Shown here one piece after another: positions 18,513 to 27,953 of a stretch of 64,000 nucleotides of DNA (positions are counted from its first letter, which is position 1; every line of letters starts with the position of its first letter). This DNA is from Caldanaerobius polysaccharolyticus DSM 13641. GTDB lineage: Bacteria; Bacillota; Thermoanaerobacteria; Thermoanaerobacterales; Caldanaerobiaceae. The DNA is taken from contig NZ_KE386494.1 in assembly GCF_000427425.1 (NCBI RefSeq), positions 4,857 to 68,856 on the forward strand, read 5' to 3'. A program made the position numbers and the translations under genes. Under the pieces are notes generated by a model. It did no database searches and was not told where the DNA came from. It saw only the letters and a list, made by a program, of their open reading frames with translations.

Positions 18513-19697
18513 ATGGGACAGGCTGCAAGAGATTCTGAAAAATCTTTGTTTGTTTCCTTAGTTGTTACGATTTTGATAATAGCGGCTGGACTTATTGTTT
18601 TTTATTTTTTAAGCAAGGAAATGCATCAACAAGTAATCACAGGCACCTCTAAATTGGGCTCTTTGAATACCTTGAAAAATTCGCAAACGGAAAATGCAAA
18701 TAAAACAGCTGATATCAAATCTATCATATCGGATAATCAAAAAAAGGTTATGTACATTGAAGTCAATCGTGGGAGTAATGTGGTTACAGGCTCTGGTTTT
18801 TTATATGACACCAGCGGCGATATCATAACCAACGCCCATGTGGTGGAAGGTGCTTCCACGGTAAAAGTAAAGACCTATGATGGCCAGGTATATAACGGCA
18901 CGGTTATAGGCAGGAGCAAAGACGTAGATGTAGCGTTGATAAGGGTACCTGAGCTTGCCGGCAAAACTCCCGTGAAAATATCATCGAGAAAAGGTGAAAT
19001 CGGCGATCCTGTCATCGCCATGGGAAGTCCTTTGGGGTTACAGAATACAGCTACTACGGGGATAATAAGTGGCGTCAACAGGGATTTTACTATACCACCC
19101 TACGAGTACAAAGGGGTATATCAGATATCAGCTCCCATATCGCCTGGCAGTAGCGGAGGCCCATTATTGGATCAGAATACAGGAGAGGTTTTAGGTGTAA
19201 ATTCTGCCGGTACTGTTGAAGGGGTGATAGGCTTCTCCATACCTATAAATCAGGTGTTGCCTCTCGTGGAGAACTGGTCGAAAAACCCATCAAAGCCTCA
19301 AAATGACCAATATGCCGATTATACTGCAGATCAACAGGAGGATAATCAGGATAGTCAGCCTATTAGAGAAAAGGCTGAAGCTTTGGTTCAGTCTTTTTAT
19401 CAGTTCATTGATGAGCAGGATTATGTTACTGCGTATTCCCTTTTGGGTAGCGATTGGCAAAATAGTACATCATATCAAGCTTTTAGGACTGGCTATCTTA
19501 GAACAGAATCCGTTAGAATTTTAAACATTGTATCCCATGACAAGGACAGTAATCACGCAGAAGTTACGGTAATAATAGAAGCCCTGGAACTTACAGACCA
19601 AAATACCGAGCGGATAAGTCAGTATATGTGTACTTATATTGTAGGTTATGAAAACGACAAATTAAAAATCTTAAGTGGTACAGCCCGTAAGATTTAA
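18513..19697 (+). CDS. membrane-anchored trypsin-like (S1C/HtrA-type) serine protease without PDZ
   Basis: A 394-residue protein. I start it at ATG 18513, 9 nt after aaggag, rather than the TTG at 18489. A membrane helix (~14-35) anchors it. The protease domain carries the full triad: ITNAHVV (His), DVALIRV (Asp) and SPGSSGGPL (Ser). HtrA proteins normally have one or two PDZ domains after the protease. Here the C-terminus (~285-394) instead looks like an NTF2-like/DUF4878 fold (ALVQSFYQFIDEQDYVTAYS). It probably acts outside the membrane in quality control or signalling, together with the zinc-ribbon protein just upstream. ISLre2 copy 2 begins 11 bp after the stop. Confidence 0.85.
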   Translation: MGQAARDSEKSLFVSLVVTILIIAAGLIVFYFLSKEMHQQVITGTSKLGSLNTLKNSQTENANKTADIKSIISDNQKKVMYIEVNRGSNVVTGSGFLYDTSGDIITNAHVVEGASTVKVKTYDGQVYNGTVIGRSKDVDVALIRVPELAGKTPVKISSRKGEIGDPVIAMGSPLGLQNTATTGIISGVNRDFTIPPYEYKGVYQISAPISPGSSGGPLLDQNTGEVLGVNSAGTVEGVIGFSIPINQVLPLVENWSKNPSKPQNDQYADYTADQQEDNQDSQPIREKAEALVQSFYQFIDEQDYVTAYSLLGSDWQNSTSYQAFRTGYLRTESVRILNIVSHDKDSNHAEVTVIIEALELTDQNTERISQYMCTYIVGYENDKLKILSGTARKI

Positions 19698-19708
19698 GAA
19701 TCTCTTAT

Positions 19709-21475
19709 ATCACTGTAGAATTTAAGCAGGTAATTTAAAAAGGAAAAGACATTAGAATGTAGAAAAAAGACCTCACCGCATAAAAAAACCAATAACACAT
19801 AAAGGAGTGTGAGGTCTTATGTTAAATATTCGACACGTAGTGGGTGCAGTCCTTCTTTTTTATAACGGATTAATAAAAATAATCAATGAAAGCAAGGATT
19901 TTTACGAACTCGAAAAAGGAGTATATGGACTCTGCCAAAAAGTTTGTAACCAGATTTTCGTATGGGTCCTGGAACAAATGGACGCACGCTTGATGAACCA
20001 ACGCGATCTTGAAACCTGGGAAGTAATAGGGTTTAGAAAAAAAGATGCCATAAGCAGCTTTGGCGAATTTACATATAGAAGACGCCTTTACAGAAACAAA
20101 AAGACAGGTGAGACCAGGTTTTTGTTGGATGATCTATTGGGCTGGCCAATACGAGCAAAAATAACTCCAAGGTTAAGAGAGATAGCCGTGAAACTGAGTA
20201 CCGAGATATCCTTCAGGCGTGTTGCCGAAACTTTAAGCCAACTATTCCCCAATATCAGTACAGTGACAATCTGGAAAGTCGTTAAGGATTTGGGAGAAAC
20301 TTTAAAACAAGATAATGAAGAAAAGAGAGCAGCAATATTTGAAAAGGGTAAATTACCTGAAGGACAAGAAATTACATCAACCCTTTGCATCGAAAGCGAC
20401 GGCGTAGTGATTCGTCTGCAAAGAGCGGACAATAAGAGAGGAGAAATCAAACATCTGGTAGCCTATGAAAGCAAAGAAAAAATCGGTCATGAACGGCATG
20501 CCTTGGTGTGGTGAGTGGGCTAGCTGATAGCCAGGTCATGTGGGAAGAAACATACGCAAAAGTCGGGAGCAAATGGGACCTAAACCGAGTAGAAAAAGTA
20601 TACATAGGAGGAGATGGAGCCGATTGGCCAAAAGAGGGATTAGAATATTTCCCTGGAGCTGAGTACAAGCTGGACCCATATCACCTTAGCAAGCATCTAA
20701 CAGAGGCGTTATGGTATGACGAAGAAACTTTCAACAAAGTATGTGAAGCTATTTGCCTAGGCGACCTTCAAAAGACCCAAGAGACGCTAAAAGAAGAGAT
20801 AAGGAAAACTAAAGGGAATCGAAGGAAGAAAGTCACTACCCTTTTAGATTATCTTACAGAGAACTGGGAAGGAATAGCTGCGTTAAGGGAGGGGGAACGA
20901 CTAGGAGCCATCGAAGGACAGATACAGCACAATGTAGCGCGGAGGATGAAACGACTGGGAGCCAGGTGGAGTATATCCAGTGGAGACAGGATAGCTCGAA
21001 TACTGGCGGAGAAAGCCAATGGAGAGTTAGAGAAGTATATTTTGCGTTGGCCTATGGAACAGAGAAAGTTCAAAGAGATGGTGCAGACAAAGTCGGACGA
21101 GAGGGAAGAAGTTGAAGACATAGAGGAATGGCTTAGGGTATCACTACCAGCATTAAAAGGGCCCTTTGCCAGTCGACCATGGGTAAAATATGTATTAAAA
21201 GAATTAAGCCATGTTAAGCGTTGCAGCGATCATTTAAAGATAGTTTGTACAGAAATTTCAGGGTAAGAAAAGGAAGTAAGAGGTTGAGAGAGATACCGAT
21301 CCAGGGTATCAGAGCTTTTTAAAAGAGGACGATCGGTATGAGGAGCTATTGTTTTTTGTGTGTAATCAACAAATTACCAAATATGGAATGATATTTATAT
21401 TTTCAACAACAAGGCTTATGAAAAGCGGTGAGGTAAAGTTATTAGAAAATTTACCTACAAACTCTTGACACAAAC
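19709..21475 (+). mobile_element. ISLre2-family insertion sequence, copy 2
   Basis: Aligned end to end with copy 1, this element runs from about 19709 to 21475. The right end is the same (cttgacacaaac); the outermost left bases differ (atcactg against ggcagtg). The 10 bp on either side (aatctcttat and tttccttttc) do not match, so there is no target duplication. The right side cuts into an oxidase gene. A flanking deletion or recombination after insertion would explain this. Confidence 0.88.
19819..21266 (+). pseudogene. ISLre2 transposase (UPF0236), copy 2, frameshifted
   Basis: This copy keeps the residues lost in copy 1 (REIAVKLSTEISFRRVAETL) but carries its own lesion. At 20497-20510, 14 unrelated bases replace 24 bases present in copy 1 (13444-13467), a net loss of 10 that shifts the frame. 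After it the protein resumes as VSGLADSQVMWEETYAK and reaches a C-terminus VLKELSHVKRCSDHLKIVC that is longer than in copy 1. The two copies were thus inactivated independently. A functional transposase could be reconstructed from the pair on paper, but neither is active alone. Confidence 0.9.
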
Positions 21476-22310
21476 TTTCCTTTTCTCCACCGTTGAGGAC
21501 ATGCCACCTCACAGGATCTCCGCGATACGCTCTTGGAATGGGAGTTGCAGGGTCTCCGAAAACCCAGGAATCGTGATGAATTTCTTCACCTATGCAGTCC
21601 GGGCATACTTCCCCGTCCATGATCAATTTCATCCTGTTTCGCATCGGTTCAGAGCGGTAGTTAATGGAATGAGTGGCGCTTGGAGCTCCGGTCTCCGGGT
21701 TAACTGGCGTTTCTCCAAAGCGGTTTTTGACCGGAGACTCGTCATGAAATATGGTTACAAATTCCCGGTAATCGGGCAAGTAAGGGTTATGGATATCAGC
21801 AAAAACCCCGCTTTTCAAAGGCTGACCCGTTTGAGGATCCGTCCAGGTGCTGCCGGGTGGTTCCACGACAATGGCTCCGAACAACCCGTGTACATTGCTG
21901 CCCCTTTCCGAACTCAAGGGGTTCCCAAGATCGTTGAAGAGAAATGCCCCCTGGATATTTGCCTCCCATCGGTAAACCTTGGTTTCACCCGGAGCGGCTA
22001 CCGTATTCGGGTTATCCCCTACAAAAGCCCCGTCAGAATCTAGTACCGAATAGGATAAACCTTTTACATTAATCGATGCGGGGAAATCGAGTTTATTCGT
22101 GAAGTGAATTTCTACGGTATCACCCTGGTTGACCCTTATTACCAAAGGCTGAACCAAATCCACGGGTTTGCCGGGATTTTCTTCAACCAACCGGCGCACC
22201 AGTTGTTCATTTTCGGCCAGAACGTACATAAGGCCATTTTGATCAAAATCACCGAATTTATTAAATACAATTGGAATCTGAATGGCAGCCACATCAAACC
22301 GTCTCAGCAT
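21476..22310 (-). pseudogene. multicopper oxidase (MnxG-like), N-terminal part, truncated by ISLre2
   Basis: ATG at 22310 with ribosome site gaggggg. The ~275 residues form cupredoxin-like domains: HGLFGAIVVEPPGSTW, EFVTIFHDESPVKN and HSINYRSEPMRNR. The HSINYRSEP block is, in my recollection, typical of large MnxG-type manganese oxidases of about 1,200 residues. The usual first-domain copper ligands are altered (NVKGL for the HIHGL type; FLFNDL for FFHDH), again as expected for the ligand-free outer domains of such proteins. The frame runs into the insertion sequence at 21475, so all catalytic copper domains are lost. The base composition is visibly more GC-rich than its neighbours. Confidence 0.7.
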
Positions 22311-22322
22311 GAAATTCCCCCT

Positions 22323-22538
22323 CTATGAAAAGGTTTCTGGTATTTCTCCGGGTTGTTTTTCAGCATAGATTGCGGCAATATCCCAGTACTGTATGCAGAA
22401 TACCTTACCTTTCAATTCTACCTCAGAGACATTAACCAATTTTTCCACCATAAAAAACGGGAATTGCTCCATCATAACAAGGGCTCTGTTTCCGACTCTG
22501 CCTTTAAGCTTTCTTTCAAGTGTCTTATTATATGTCAT
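22323..22538 (-). CDS. small protein beside the oxidase, possibly MnxF-like
   Basis: A 71-residue protein with an excellent ribosome site (aaggagg). It ends 12 nt before the oxidase start, so it is co-transcribed. It begins MTYNKTLERKLKGRVGNRAL and has a beta-rich middle (VSEVELKGKVFCIQYW). I do not recognise the family by sequence. In Bacillus manganese oxidase operons two small proteins, MnxE and MnxF, are encoded directly upstream of MnxG and form a complex with it. Order and size fit that arrangement, though this one is shorter than MnxF. Confidence 0.5.
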   Translation of the reverse strand: MTYNKTLERKLKGRVGNRALVMMEQFPFFMVEKLVNVSEVELKGKVFCIQYWDIAAIYAEKQPGEIPETFS

Positions 22539-22553
22539 TTATCTCAGCCTCCT

Positions 22554-22901
22554 TTAGTAAAGCGGAAATCGCGTTTCTCTGTCAAAAGGCAAGAATGTCA
22601 CTACCTGCACCAACGGTATTATCAATGGTGTCGGAAATATAAATTCCGGTGCATTGGACATTTTGATGTTAACATCTCGAACTTCCACATACTGATTTGA
22701 CACTTCAGATACCGTTGCACATATAACCGGCCTGAATACCTGTCCCAGGATATTCAATTGCCGGGGCTTCAATATTAATAAAACCGTCTTATTTTTATAT
22801 TTTTCGATTTCATTGGCGGTATAGGATCTGTCCAGAGAATCTGTTGTAAATATAGGGTAGGGTATCGATTTGTATATCTCCTTCGAAACTCCTTTAGGCA
22901 C
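22554..22901 (-). CDS. small beta-rich protein beside the oxidase, possibly MnxE-like
   Basis: A 115-residue protein, first gene of the three-gene minus-strand operon. Two GTG starts are possible. I prefer the one ending at 22901 because AAGGAGA (22917-22911) is 9 nt ahead; the GTG at 22910 directly abuts it. The middle (KTVLLILKPRQLNILGQVFR, then CATVSEVSNQYVEVRDV) alternates like a small beta-barrel. No family is recognised with certainty. Its place upstream of another small gene and an MnxG-like oxidase suggests an MnxE-like subunit, which is inference from gene order only. Confidence 0.5.
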   Translation of the reverse strand: MPKGVSKEIYKSIPYPIFTTDSLDRSYTANEIEKYKNKTVLLILKPRQLNILGQVFRPVICATVSEVSNQYVEVRDVNIKMSNAPEFIFPTPLIIPLVQVVTFLPFDRETRFPLY

Positions 22902-23406
22902 CTTCGCCACTCTCCTTTTAAATATCTTAGTTTTACGTTGGTATCTAATACAATTGTGTTAAAGCTACTCTAAAATTGTACCAAATAGTGGTGAAAAAAT
23001 AGGCCACTTTAATCGAGAATTCCTGTATGATTACGTTGTCCAAGCATCATCGTACAGGAGGAAAGGAATTGATCAAGATGCACAGTTAGAATTATCAGAA
23101 AAATGAAAATGTATTTTATGGAAGCTAAGTAGATACTGACAAAGGGAGGCTCAGATTAAAGTTCCTTAATCTATATTTTTGATAATGGTTTTAATTTATT
23201 TTCTGTGTTCACATTTGAAGATTATTACAATTTTTTTGATGATTTTTGTTGCAGTATATACACTTTTAGTTAAGAATATTGGCAACAAAAATAAATTTGA
23301 AGGCTTAAACAAAAGTATATTGATGTCTATACCGTAAAACGAACTAGGAAGGAATTTCGCGGTTTGTGTAGAAATAATGTAAAAAGCGTTAGGTGTACTA
23401 CTCGGC
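22902..23406. other. gene-poor stretch with hairpins and a tiny hydrophobic frame
   Basis: Two inverted repeats are seen: CCTGTATGAT with ATCATCGTACAGG (about 23021-23057), and AGATTAA with TTAATCT (23153-23172) followed by atattttt, terminator-like. A frame from ATG 23185 to 23337 gives 50 hydrophobic residues (MVLIYFLCSHLKIITIFLMI...) but no good ribosome site. The region looks like debris of membrane-protein or insertion-sequence genes. Confidence 0.4.
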
Positions 23407-23601
23407 TTGCGAAGGTTCAGATTAATGCTGACAGTTACAATAGCAATTGCGTCGGTGTACTCGATAGTAATGGTATGCAGGAAAGTATTAGGTGCGATAC
23501 AGGGACCTATTTTGGGAAAAAAGGTAAACCAAGAATTGCTTGATAAAATATATGGACCATTTTTTCAGATTTTTGTATTTGTTATGGCAATATCAATATA
23601 A
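23407..23601 (+). CDS. short hydrophobic frame, unassigned
   Basis: A 64-residue frame starting TTG, with two hydrophobic segments (LMLTVTIAIASVYSIVMVC and FFQIFVFVMAISI) around a soluble loop. It has no convincing ribosome site and no recognised family. It is followed by another scrap near 23685-23735 with a CPKC motif (TCPKCRNAVYGIGAHAAKA). Both could be remains of broken genes. Confidence 0.25.
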   Translation: MRRFRLMLTVTIAIASVYSIVMVCRKVLGAIQGPILGKKVNQELLDKIYGPFFQIFVFVMAISI

Positions 23602-23792
23602 ATGCTAGAATAAAAATGAGCCAAACAAAATACCAGTGACGAATACAAATATGAAAGAGGAGCAACATTAAACATACATGTCCGAAGTGTCGAAATGCCG
23701 TATATGGAATTGGTGCCCACGCTGCAAAAGCGTAAAGAAGGAATTTTATAATCTGTATAGAAGTAATATAGATAGAGGGAAGGTGATAGTAA

Positions 23793-25787
23793 ATGTATAA
23801 GAAGCTTTTCGAACCTATTAAAATAGGTAAAGTTGAGCTTAAAAACCGCATTGTTATGGCGCCAATGGGAAATCTCGGCTATTCAGACACTGATGGATGT
23901 TTTAACAAAAAAGCTTTTGATTACTTCATTGAAAGAGCAAAAGGCGGGGTAGGTTTAATAATCACAGGTGTTTCAAAAGTTGAAAACGAAATAGAAAAAT
24001 TTATTCCAGGTACAGCACCAACCCCTGCAATAAACCCCGGCAGGTTTATTCAAATAGCAGGTGAGCTTACTGAAAGAGTTCATGCTTATAATACAAAAAT
24101 CTTTTTACAACTAGGAGTGGGATTTGGAAGGGTTGCAGCACCGTCACTTTTGCTTACCCACCCTATTGCACCATCGCCAGTCCCGAACTATTGGAAACCA
24201 GATATAATATGTAGGGAGCTTACGGAAAAAGAAATAGAAACGATAATCCAAAAGACAGCGGAGGCGGCGTTTATTGCAAAAGAGGCGGGATTTGATGGCG
24301 TTGAAATTCACGCTGTTCACGAAGGGTATTTGCTTGATCAGTTTGCAATTGCACTTTTCAACAAGCGCAAAGACAGATTTGGCGGTGATTTACGAGGGCG
24401 GTTGACGTTTGCAACCGAAATAGTAAGAGCAATAAAAAAACTGGTTGGACAAGACTATCCAGTGTCCGTCAGATTTAGTGTAAAGAGCTTTATAAAAGGC
24501 CTCAACCAAGGCGGGCTTGCTGATGAGGTATTTGAGGAAAAAGGAAGAGATGTTGACGAGGGGCTTAAAGCGGCAAAGATATTAGAAGAAGCGGGGTATG
24601 ATGCATTAGATGTGGACAATGGATCATATGATGCATGGTATTGGGCACATCCACCTATGTATCAAAGCAATGGTCTAAACATTCCATATGCCAAAAGGTT
24701 AAAGGAAGTTGTAAAAATTCCAATAATGCTAGCTGGAAAATTGGATGTTGTTGAATATGCCGCAAAGGTTGTAAACGATGATATAAGCGATATGGTAGCA
24801 ATAGGAAGAGGTTTGCTTACCGACCCGTATTGGCCTAAAAAAGTATTGAAAGGCGACATTGAAGACATAAGGCCGTGCATTGGCTGTCAGGTTGGTTGCA
24901 TCGGTAGGATCATTCAACCAAGACCGCTTTGTTGTGCGGTAAATCCCACTGTTGGCAGAGAAAAAGAATATGAGATAAAGCCTGCTGATATAAAAAAGCG
25001 TGTTATGGTTGTCGGCGGTGGAGTTGCGGGAATGGAAGCGGCAAGGGTGCTCGCACTACGTGGACATGATGTTGAGCTTTATGAGAAAAGCGAAAGACTT
25101 GGTGGGCATCTTATCGAAGGTTCGGTTCCGGACTTCAAAAAAGACGATGCAAGGCTTCTGAGTTGGTATAAGTATCAAATAAAAAAGCACAATATAAAGA
25201 CTTATTTAAATACCGAAGTTACAAGAGAGCTCATAGATTGCAAAAAACCGGATGCAATAATTATCGCAACAGGATCTGAACCTATAGTTCCAAATGTTAA
25301 AGGAATTGATAGCAGTAATGTTGTGCTAGCGACAGAACTTTTAGGTGGGGTAAAAGAAGTAAAAGACAGGATATTGGTTGTTGGCGGCGGGCTTGTTGGT
25401 TGTGAGCTTGCGCTATGGCTTGCAAAACAGGGCAAGAAAGTTACGCTGATAGAGATGCAAAACGATTTAATGGTAAGCGGTGCACCTGTTGCGCACGCCA
25501 ACAGAATTATGTTAATAGACCTTCTAAAGTTTTACAAGGTTGAAATCCTGGTGAATACAAAGCTTGTTGAAGTTAAGAACAATGAAGCCATAGTTGAAAC
25601 AATGGGCGAGAGAAAAGGCATATCTGCTGATACGATAGCTCTAGCAGTTGGGTATAAGTCAGACAAAAGGTTGTATGAAGCGGTTTCCAAGGATTATCCA
25701 GATGTTTATCTCATCGGTGACTCCCGGGAACCTCAAAACATAATGTATGCTATTTGGGATGCCTATGAGGTTGCACATGAGATATAA
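23793..25787 (+). CDS. Old Yellow Enzyme-type NADH:flavin oxidoreductase with Fe-S and FAD/NAD domains
   Basis: A 664-residue enzyme of the 2,4-dienoyl-CoA reductase/trimethylamine dehydrogenase type. Residues 1-~350 are the FMN TIM barrel (FEPIKIGKVELKNRIVMAPM at the start; GVEIHAVHEGYLLDQF with the active-site His). A 4Fe-4S site follows (RPCIGCQVGCIG...CC near 360-385). The C-terminal half holds two Rossmann motifs, VMVVGGGVAGMEAA and ILVVGGGLVGCEL, for FAD and NAD(P). Such enzymes reduce enoates or related alkenes with NAD(P)H. It stands alone between spacers, with ribosome site ggaagg. The physiological substrate cannot be read from sequence. Confidence 0.88.
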   Translation: MYKKLFEPIKIGKVELKNRIVMAPMGNLGYSDTDGCFNKKAFDYFIERAKGGVGLIITGVSKVENEIEKFIPGTAPTPAINPGRFIQIAGELTERVHAYNTKIFLQLGVGFGRVAAPSLLLTHPIAPSPVPNYWKPDIICRELTEKEIETIIQKTAEAAFIAKEAGFDGVEIHAVHEGYLLDQFAIALFNKRKDRFGGDLRGRLTFATEIVRAIKKLVGQDYPVSVRFSVKSFIKGLNQGGLADEVFEEKGRDVDEGLKAAKILEEAGYDALDVDNGSYDAWYWAHPPMYQSNGLNIPYAKRLKEVVKIPIMLAGKLDVVEYAAKVVNDDISDMVAIGRGLLTDPYWPKKVLKGDIEDIRPCIGCQVGCIGRIIQPRPLCCAVNPTVGREKEYEIKPADIKKRVMVVGGGVAGMEAARVLALRGHDVELYEKSERLGGHLIEGSVPDFKKDDARLLSWYKYQIKKHNIKTYLNTEVTRELIDCKKPDAIIIATGSEPIVPNVKGIDSSNVVLATELLGGVKEVKDRILVVGGGLVGCELALWLAKQGKKVTLIEMQNDLMVSGAPVAHANRIMLIDLLKFYKVEILVNTKLVEVKNNEAIVETMGERKGISADTIALAVGYKSDKRLYEAVSKDYPDVYLIGDSREPQNIMYAIWDAYEVAHEI

Positions 25788-25810
25788 GAGCTAATAAAAT
25801 CGCCCTTTTG

Positions 25811-25842
25811 GGGATAGGTATTTATAAAGCCTATCCCTATTT
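25811..25842 (+). terminator. probable terminator after the flavin oxidoreductase
   Basis: GGGATAGG (25811) pairs with CCTATCCC (25830) across an 11-nt loop and is followed by tatttg. A good stem with a weak T-run. Confidence 0.6.
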
Positions 25843-26063
25843 GTGTATGTACGTCATGAGTGTGATCTAAGTGGAAAATGTTTACAGTGTTTTAAGGAGT
25901 TATTTTGTTACTTTTTTAAGTTATTATTTGAGAACTAAATTTCAGTTTAAAAAATATAAAAATTGTCCAAATACATCATAAATCTTTTGTCATATAATAC
26001 TATTAGACATAGAAAAATAACAACGATTTACAAAAACATCCTCAAGATAAGGAGGATTTATAA

Positions 26064-27941
26064 ATGATAGAACAGGTAGATGTGAATGTAAATGCAGACA
26101 AGGTAGTAAGAGAATTTAGACATTTTTACAGAGCATTTGGGTACGCTAATGTTGATTATACCTACACTCAGCCGTCGCGTAAAATGTACGAATATTTAAC
26201 TTCTTATAACAATCACTGTTTATACATGCGAATGCACAATATTCTGACATCTCACGGTAGAGGGGATTATTATCTTGTAAACGAGGGATTAGATTACGGC
26301 GGTATTGATGGATCTATAGTACATATTGACCAGGATGGCAACATACAATTTGAATGGGATAAAGTTGACAGGGTTTATGATATATTAGTAAAATATGGAA
26401 TAAAGCCAATAGTAGAAACAGTGTATATACCATTGCCTTTAAGAAAAAGCAAAGAATTACACTATTTGCCGAAGGATTTTAAAGTATGGCACAAATTGAT
26501 AAGAGAATTTGTATTACACGTTCAGCAGCGTTATGGCAGAGAAGAAATAGAAACGTGGTATTTTGAAATATGGAACGAGCCTGATAATCATAAGATATGG
26601 CTTGAAAATTTAGAATCTTTCTTTGCCCTATATGATTATATGGAAGATGCTGTTCATTCGGTAAATGATAGAATAAAAGTTGGCGGACCTGCTACCAAAC
26701 AATCTGAAGCAAGTTTTGTATTGTTTCAGAAATTTTTGGAACACTGTACTCACGGGGTGAATTACGCCACAGGGCGGTATGGGAGCCGTATAGATTTCGT
26801 CTCGGTGCATTGCAAAGGTGGACGGCCTGAACTATATAGCCCCTCGATAGAATATATGTTTGGCGCATTAAAACGCTATATAGAGATATTAAAGCAATAT
26901 CCAGAACTAAAAGGAATCGAATTTTTAAATGATGAGTCAGACGAATCCTGGAAAGGCAATATGGGTATACAGGAGGAAAGTTGGTTTAACTTCCGCAACA
27001 CCCATTATTTCCCGGGTTTTGTCTGCAAAATGGTTAATACTTATTGTGACGTTGTGGAGGATCAGTATGAGATAAACCTGACAGTGGCTGATAGCGATAA
27101 TTGTCACTTGCAGTGGGAAAAGTTTTTATTCAGCGGTAACCGTTCACAGCTAACTCCATTAGTAAGGTATGGCTCAACTGATTTGTTAAAAAAACCTATT
27201 TTCAATGCTTATGTTTTGTTGAGCCATTTAGGAGATAAAAGATTAAATGTATCATCGGGCAATGATTGTTTTGGCAGAAAGTTTGGAGCGCTGCCAACGA
27301 TGCGCAATGATATCTTATCTATTATGGTTTGGAATTTTGAAGATGGCATTACCGATGAGGTTAATGATAGATTAATTAAGCTGAAAATCACTGGAATACC
27401 TTTTAGAGGGAAATATAGACAAATCCACTATCGGATTGATAAAGATCATAGCAATTCATATAACACCTGGGTGGCTTTGGGTAAACCAGGACATCCAACT
27501 GTAGAACAGATTAAACAATTGCGCCGCAGGGAAGGCCTGGAACTTTATGAACCGATAAAAGAAATTGAGATGAAAAGCGAGATAGAATTTGAATTGGCTA
27601 TGCCTATGCATTCGATTTCTCTTATAAAGCTTGTACCTTATAATCAGCATGCACCAGCTGTGCCGACGAACATAAAAGCTATTGTGGAAAGAGGATTTAA
27701 TGGTAACAAACAAGTATTTCTCAAATGGAAGCCCAATGAAGAAACTGACTTTGTTTATTATAAGATATGGAGGAGAAAAGAGGGAGAACAAGAGTATAAA
27801 TTATTAAACGATTATTTTTTAACGACATCAATTTATATTGATATGGATGTTGAGAATAGCACTTATTACTATAAGATTCAAAGCGTAAATGCATCGGGGC
27901 AAGAAAGCCTGTTATCTGATGATATTATTGTAACAACATGA
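26064..27941 (+). CDS. divergent GH39 glycosidase with C-terminal FN3 domain
   Basis: A 625-residue protein, ~120 longer than the other two GH39 enzymes here, with ribosome site aaggagg. The acid/base motif is IWNEPD with Glu172. At the place of the nucleophile the usual TE(W/F) is replaced by FLNDESDES; Glu291 is the best candidate. The beta-sandwich ends near residue 525. The last ~95 residues form a fibronectin type III domain (PTNIKAIVERGFNGNKQV, then YYYKIQSVNASGQESLLSDD). No signal peptide is found. It is grouped with an alcohol dehydrogenase fragment and a GH31 gene, so it probably served in oligosaccharide breakdown. The substrate may differ from xylobiose. Confidence 0.85.
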   Translation: MIEQVDVNVNADKVVREFRHFYRAFGYANVDYTYTQPSRKMYEYLTSYNNHCLYMRMHNILTSHGRGDYYLVNEGLDYGGIDGSIVHIDQDGNIQFEWDKVDRVYDILVKYGIKPIVETVYIPLPLRKSKELHYLPKDFKVWHKLIREFVLHVQQRYGREEIETWYFEIWNEPDNHKIWLENLESFFALYDYMEDAVHSVNDRIKVGGPATKQSEASFVLFQKFLEHCTHGVNYATGRYGSRIDFVSVHCKGGRPELYSPSIEYMFGALKRYIEILKQYPELKGIEFLNDESDESWKGNMGIQEESWFNFRNTHYFPGFVCKMVNTYCDVVEDQYEINLTVADSDNCHLQWEKFLFSGNRSQLTPLVRYGSTDLLKKPIFNAYVLLSHLGDKRLNVSSGNDCFGRKFGALPTMRNDILSIMVWNFEDGITDEVNDRLIKLKITGIPFRGKYRQIHYRIDKDHSNSYNTWVALGKPGHPTVEQIKQLRRREGLELYEPIKEIEMKSEIEFELAMPMHSISLIKLVPYNQHAPAVPTNIKAIVERGFNGNKQVFLKWKPNEETDFVYYKIWRRKEGEQEYKLLNDYFLTTSIYIDMDVENSTYYYKIQSVNASGQESLLSDDIIVTT

Positions 27942-27953
27942 CGAAAAGGGGGG

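Noticed and set aside
25870-25885. cre-like catabolite site upstream of the third GH39
   Set aside because: The central CG is missing and the length is off by one; too weak.
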